From CBDTYW01 sp965364735 (GTDB lineage Bacteria > Actinomycetota > Nitriliruptoria > Nitriliruptorales > Nitriliruptoraceae), in contig CBDTYW010000177.1 in the NCBI GenBank assembly GCA_965364735.1, forward strand, positions 1-8,006: a DNA stretch of 8,006 bases. Reading direction: 5' to 3'. The notes below the pieces were generated by a model, which was given only the letters and a program-made list of their open reading frames with translations, did no database searches and was not told the DNA's origin. The position numbers and the translations under genes are program-made. This document shows, piece after piece, positions 5,579-8,006 of this stretch; the first letter of the stretch is position 1, and each line of letters opens with the position of its first letter.

Positions 5579-7002
5579 GTCGCGACCTTCTCCACGAACT
5601 CCGCGAGCTGCTTGAGGTTGCGGACCTCGACCATCTCGTCGCAGAAGCGGGCGTAGCTCGTCGCGATGGAGTCGCCGGTGTCCCAGAACTGGATCGGCTC
5701 CGGGTTCAGCCAGTAGACGTGGCGCGCCTTCTGCTGGAGGTCCTGCAGCACCCACGCGTTCGCCGCGCGGTAGTTGTTGCGCCCGTCCCCCAGGATCAGC
5801 ACCGTCGCCCGCGGCGAGATCTCGTTGGCGAAGCGCTCGTGGAAGCGAGCGAACGAATGGCCGTAGTCGGAGTGCCCGTCGAGCCAGATGAGCTCGGCCT
5901 CGCGCATCATCCGCTGCATGCCCTCCTGGAAGTCGCCTGCCTCGAGGTACTCGGTGACCTCGTCGAGCGTGTCGACGAAGGCGAACGAACGAACCTTCGA
6001 GAACTGCTCCTGCAGCGTGTGCACAAGCATCATCGTGAAGCGCGCGAACGAGGCGACGGAGCCCGACACGTCGCAGATCAGGTAGAGCTCCGGCTTGTGC
6101 GGCTTGCGCGGCTTGAACGCCGGGTCGAAGGGGACCCCACCGGTCGCGAGCGAGTGGCGGACGGTCTTGCGGATGTCGAGCCGCCCGTCCTTGCCGTGCT
6201 TGCGCTTCACCGACACCCGCGTCGCGAGCTTGCGCGCGAGCGGTCGGATCTGGGTGCGCATCTCGGCCTGGTCCGCGCCCGAGAGCCGGAAGAAGTCGAC
6301 CTCCTCGAGGGGCGGTCGGATCATCCGGTCCGCGACCTGGTCGATCCCGCGCGCTTCGGCAGCACGGCGACGGATCTCCGCCTCGACCTCCTGGCGGAAG
6401 ATCTCGAGCCGAGCCTCGAACTCGTCGCGCGCGAGGCGGCGCTGGAACTCGTCCGTCGGCTCGTCGTCGCCGTCCTCACGGAGCAGCTGTTCCAGGAGCT
6501 GGTTCGGGTCAACGGTGCGGAAGACCTTGTACTGGAAGAAGCTGACCGATCCGTCGCGCTGCTGGACGCGGCCGAACTCCTCGACCGCCTGCCGCGCCAT
6601 CTGCCGGATCGCCGAGTCACCGCCGGCGGCGAGCGCGTCGAGCAGGTCCTGGAGGTACTGGTCGGCGTCGAACGGCGCGTCCGGGTCGGCGTCCTGTGCA
6701 CGCTGCTGCTCGTCCTCCTGGCTCGGGACCCGGCGAGCCGGGAAGTAGAGCTCGAACAGCTCGTCGAAGGCGCGTCGGTGGCGGTGGCTGTCAAGCGCCA
6801 CGGCCGCGAGCCCCTCGCGCAGCTGCTGGCGCTCGATCAGGTCGAGGTGGCGCAGCACGCGGATCGACTCGATGCCCTCGGCGAGCGCGACCGGGACGCC
6901 GGCGCGACGCAACGCCTGGACGAAGTCGAGCACACGCTGGAGGAACCCGTTGAGCTCCGGCTCGCCCTCAGCAAGCACGGCGCTGAGCCGATCATCGGAC
7001 AC
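5575..7002 (-). CDS. CoxE-like VWA domain protein
   Basis: A 475-aa cytoplasmic protein of the CoxE-like VWA family. The N-terminal half (about 1-290) is helical and highly charged: ELNGFLQRVLDFVQALRRAGVPV near the start is the typical opening, though the full stretch is not quoted here beyond its sense. The hinge LDIRKTVRHSLATGGVPFD (about 275-293) precedes the VWA fold. That fold starts LYLICDVSGSVASFARF with the metal-site DxSxS at D311, S313 and S315, and later has ILGDGRNNY with D406. Family members work with MoxR-type AAA+ ATPases to insert metals or remodel partners, as CoxD/CoxE do for CO dehydrogenase; no such ATPase is in this window. The GTG at 7002 is chosen because AGGAGG lies 4 nt upstream; a TTG at 7029 is longer but unsupported. 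Its stop overlaps the nadD GTG by 4 nt. Partner and target unknown. Confidence 0.93.
   Translation of the reverse strand: MSDDRLSAVLAEGEPELNGFLQRVLDFVQALRRAGVPVALAEGIESIRVLRHLDLIERQQLREGLAAVALDSHRHRRAFDELFELYFPARRVPSQEDEQQRAQDADPDAPFDADQYLQDLLDALAAGGDSAIRQMARQAVEEFGRVQQRDGSVSFFQYKVFRTVDPNQLLEQLLREDGDDEPTDEFQRRLARDEFEARLEIFRQEVEAEIRRRAAEARGIDQVADRMIRPPLEEVDFFRLSGADQAEMRTQIRPLARKLATRVSVKRKHGKDGRLDIRKTVRHSLATGGVPFDPAFKPRKPHKPELYLICDVSGSVASFARFTMMLVHTLQEQFSKVRSFAFVDTLDEVTEYLEAGDFQEGMQRMMREAELIWLDGHSDYGHSFARFHERFANEISPRATVLILGDGRNNYRAANAWVLQDLQQKARHVYWLNPEPIQFWDTGDSIATSYARFCDEMVEVRNLKQLAEFVEKVAT
5586..5593 (-). promoter_or_regulatory. Ribosome binding site of nadD inside the VWA gene
   Basis: The minus strand reads GGAGAAGG, 7 nt before the GTG at 5578. 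It lies within the codons for the last residues of the VWA protein and fixes the nadD start despite the longer open frame. Confidence 0.75.
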
Positions 7003-7006
7003 GTTG

Positions 7007-7012
7007 CCTCCT
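7007..7012 (-). promoter_or_regulatory. Strong Shine-Dalgarno of the VWA gene
   Basis: The minus strand reads AGGAGG followed by CAAC and the GTG at 7002. Spacing is short (4 nt) but the match is perfect, and it rules against the upstream TTG at 7029. Confidence 0.75.
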
Positions 7013-7044
7013 GGTTCCCTCGGTGCCAACGCTAGTCGCTGCCC

Positions 7045-7063
7045 GACCGTCGCCGGTCACCGG
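7045..7063 (-). terminator. Weak hairpin candidate after the Gfo/Idh/MocA gene
   Basis: GACCG (7045-7049) and CGGTC (7054-7058) flank a 4-nt loop, overlapping the odd palindrome CCGGTCACCGG (7053-7063). It sits 4-22 nt past the stop of the oxidoreductase gene, in the 64-nt gap before the VWA gene. It has no U-tract. It may be a partial terminator or nothing, so read-through into the VWA gene remains possible. Confidence 0.25.
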
Positions 7064-7066
7064 ACT

Positions 7067-8006
7067 TCACCCGTCCTCGGGCCACCGCGGCCGCTCCGGC
7101 AGGCCGGCAGCGCGGTAGCACGCGTCGATCAGCTGCATGCGCGCGACGCCGTCGACGACCGGCGTCACGTTCGGGCCGCCGTGCAGGACCGCATCGCGGA
7201 AGGCGCGGAGCTGGCAGAGGTAGGTGCTCTCCTCGGAGACCGTGTGCGCCACCTCGCCGCTCGGTCCGGTCACGACCATCCGTGTGCCGCCCTGCGGGAC
7301 CAGGGGGTTCTCGACGTGCAACGTCGCCTCGGTGCCGCGGACGACGAGCCGAGCCGCGTGGCCGCGCACGTCCTCGTCGAGCATGTCCGCCCTCAGGCTC
7401 GCGGTGAGCCCGTCGTCGAACCGGACCTCCGCACGGAGCGTGCCGTCGACGTCGGTGACGGGGCACGTGGCCACGGCGCTGGTCACGGTCGGGAGCTCGG
7501 ATCGCACCCAGCGCAGCCAGGAGACGCAGTAGACGCCGAGGTCCATCATCGCGCCGCCGCCCAGGTCGAACGACCAGCGGATGTCGTCGGGCGCGAACCG
7601 GTCGGCAGCGACGGCGAACGTCGCGTCGACGTGGACGAGGTCGCCGAGCACGCCCGAGGCGATGATCCCTCGGACCTGGCCCCGGATCGGGTGGTGGTCG
7701 CAGTGCAAGGCCTCCATCGCGACGAGGCCGGGGTGCTTCGCTGCCGCGACGGCGATCGCCTTCGCGTCCGACGTGTTGGACGCGAGCGGCTTCTCGCAGA
7801 GGACGTGCTTCCCCGCCGACAGCGCGGCGACGGTCCACGGCCGGTGCAGGGCGGACGCGTTGGCGACGTAGACGGCGTCGACGGACTCATCGGCGAGGAG
7901 GGCCTCGTAGCTGCCGTGGGCGCGAGCGATGCCGAAGCCGCGCGCAGCGGACTCGGCGCGGACGACGTCGCGCGAGGCGATCGCGACGACGTCGACGTCG
8001 TCGAGC
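7067..8006 (-). CDS. Gfo/Idh/MocA family NAD(P)-dependent oxidoreductase (N-terminus outside window)
   Basis: The minus-strand frame is open from the window edge to a TGA at 7067-7069, giving 312 residues that lack only the extreme N-terminus with the GxGxxG. The visible N-terminal part is the second half of a Rossmann fold: DDVDVVAIASR, then VDAVYVANASALH and ALSAGKHVLCEKPLASN with the catalytic EKP lysine. The C-terminal domain has EALHCDHHPI and GGGAMMDLGVYCVSWLRWV. A DxGxY in place of the DxxxH seen in inositol dehydrogenases points to the glucose-fructose oxidoreductase / dihydrodiol dehydrogenase / xylose dehydrogenase branch, where that tyrosine is important. The enzyme probably oxidises or reduces a sugar, polyol or related carbonyl with NAD(P); the substrate cannot be told. 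The segment ends RWPEDG. An internal ATG at 7717 begins a shorter open frame, but the Rossmann part upstream in the same frame shows the gene is longer. It lies 64 nt before the VWA gene, so shared transcription is possible. Confidence 0.95.
   Translation of the reverse strand, partial: LDDVDVVAIASRDVVRAESAARGFGIARAHGSYEALLADESVDAVYVANASALHRPWTVAALSAGKHVLCEKPLASNTSDAKAIAVAAAKHPGLVAMEALHCDHHPIRGQVRGIIASGVLGDLVHVDATFAVAADRFAPDDIRWSFDLGGGAMMDLGVYCVSWLRWVRSELPTVTSAVATCPVTDVDGTLRAEVRFDDGLTASLRADMLDEDVRGHAARLVVRGTEATLHVENPLVPQGGTRMVVTGPSGEVAHTVSEESTYLCQLRAFRDAVLHGGPNVTPVVDGVARMQLIDACYRAAGLPERPRWPEDG
7984..8003. repeat. 20-nt perfect palindrome within the oxidoreductase gene
   Basis: The core GACGACGTCGACGTCGTC (7985-8002) is self-complementary and extends by one base each side. 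It encodes the DDVDVV run of the Rossmann strand. Because GAC (Asp) and GTC (Val) are reverse complements, such a peptide written in preferred codons becomes palindromic, so no separate function is needed. Confidence 0.6.

Noticed and set aside
5579..5755. N-terminal extension of nadD by 59 residues
   Set aside because: It would overlap the VWA gene by 180 nt, is unrelated to NadD, and the GTG at 5578 has a strong ribosome binding site with the nucleotide-binding motif at the expected place.
5719..7035. Plus-strand open frame (438 codons) covering the VWA gene
   Set aside because: It covers nearly the whole CoxE-like gene in antisense and shows no recognisable fold; the minus strand has the MIDAS motif and a perfect Shine-Dalgarno.
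7032..7838. Minus-strand open frame (268 codons) in another frame of the oxidoreductase gene
   Set aside because: Arg/Pro-rich product, while the frame ending at 7067 gives the EKP and GGGAMMDLG motifs of Gfo/Idh/MocA enzymes.
7984..8003. 20-nt palindrome as an operator or attachment site
   Set aside because: It is inside coding DNA and is explained by alternating Asp (GAC) and Val (GTC) codons of the Rossmann strand.
1..8006. CRISPR array, tRNA/rRNA gene, insertion sequence, toxin-antitoxin or defence genes
   Set aside because: I saw no spaced direct repeats, cloverleaf-like segments, transposase motifs or defence domains; nearly all bases are accounted for by eight protein genes with ordinary functions.

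Overview
The window is about 8 kb of very GC-rich bacterial chromosome with almost no non-coding DNA, GTG starts, stop/start overlaps and long spurious open frames opposite real genes. This composition, together with the gene order nadD - LytR_C protein - rsfS - histidine phosphatase and a secreted protein carrying cell-wall-binding (CWB2) repeats, suggests an actinomycete-lineage genome (Actinomycetota). A deep branch such as Acidimicrobiia or Nitriliruptoria is possible, but that rests on gene content only and was not tested.

Layout. Positions 1-572 (+) hold the 3' end of a renalase-like FAD-dependent oxidoreductase. It converges on, and overlaps by 8 nt, a minus-strand gene (565-2151) for a secreted protein. 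That protein has a signal peptide, a metzincin-type HExxHxxGxxH peptidase domain and about three CWB2-like repeats. A 283-nt gap (2152-2434) follows, with several short palindromes. Five minus-strand genes are then packed from 7002 down to 2435: a CoxE-like VWA protein, nadD (NaMN adenylyltransferase), a membrane-anchored divergent LCP/LytR_C protein, rsfS (ribosomal silencing factor) and a histidine phosphatase of the GpgP/phosphoglycerate-mutase type. Junctions are a 4-nt GTGA overlap, a 26-nt overlap, a 75-nt gap and a 4-nt ATGA overlap, so most of the block is probably one operon. Upstream of it, on the same strand, is a Gfo/Idh/MocA oxidoreductase (7067-8006) that runs off the window.

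How the genes relate. nadD, rsfS and the phosphatase are a conserved actinobacterial neighbourhood (as in Mycobacterium tuberculosis Rv2421c-Rv2419c) linking NAD synthesis, ribosome dormancy control and a sugar-phosphate or glycerate phosphatase. The LCP/LytR_C gene sits between nadD and rsfS, and the VWA gene is translationally coupled to nadD. No mobile element, CRISPR array, tRNA, rRNA or defence island was seen. The least ordinary items are the CWB2 metalloprotease without an obvious Met-turn, the LCP-like protein that seems to have lost its canonical arginines, and the VWA protein without a visible MoxR ATPase partner. I do not see a clearly new multi-gene system.
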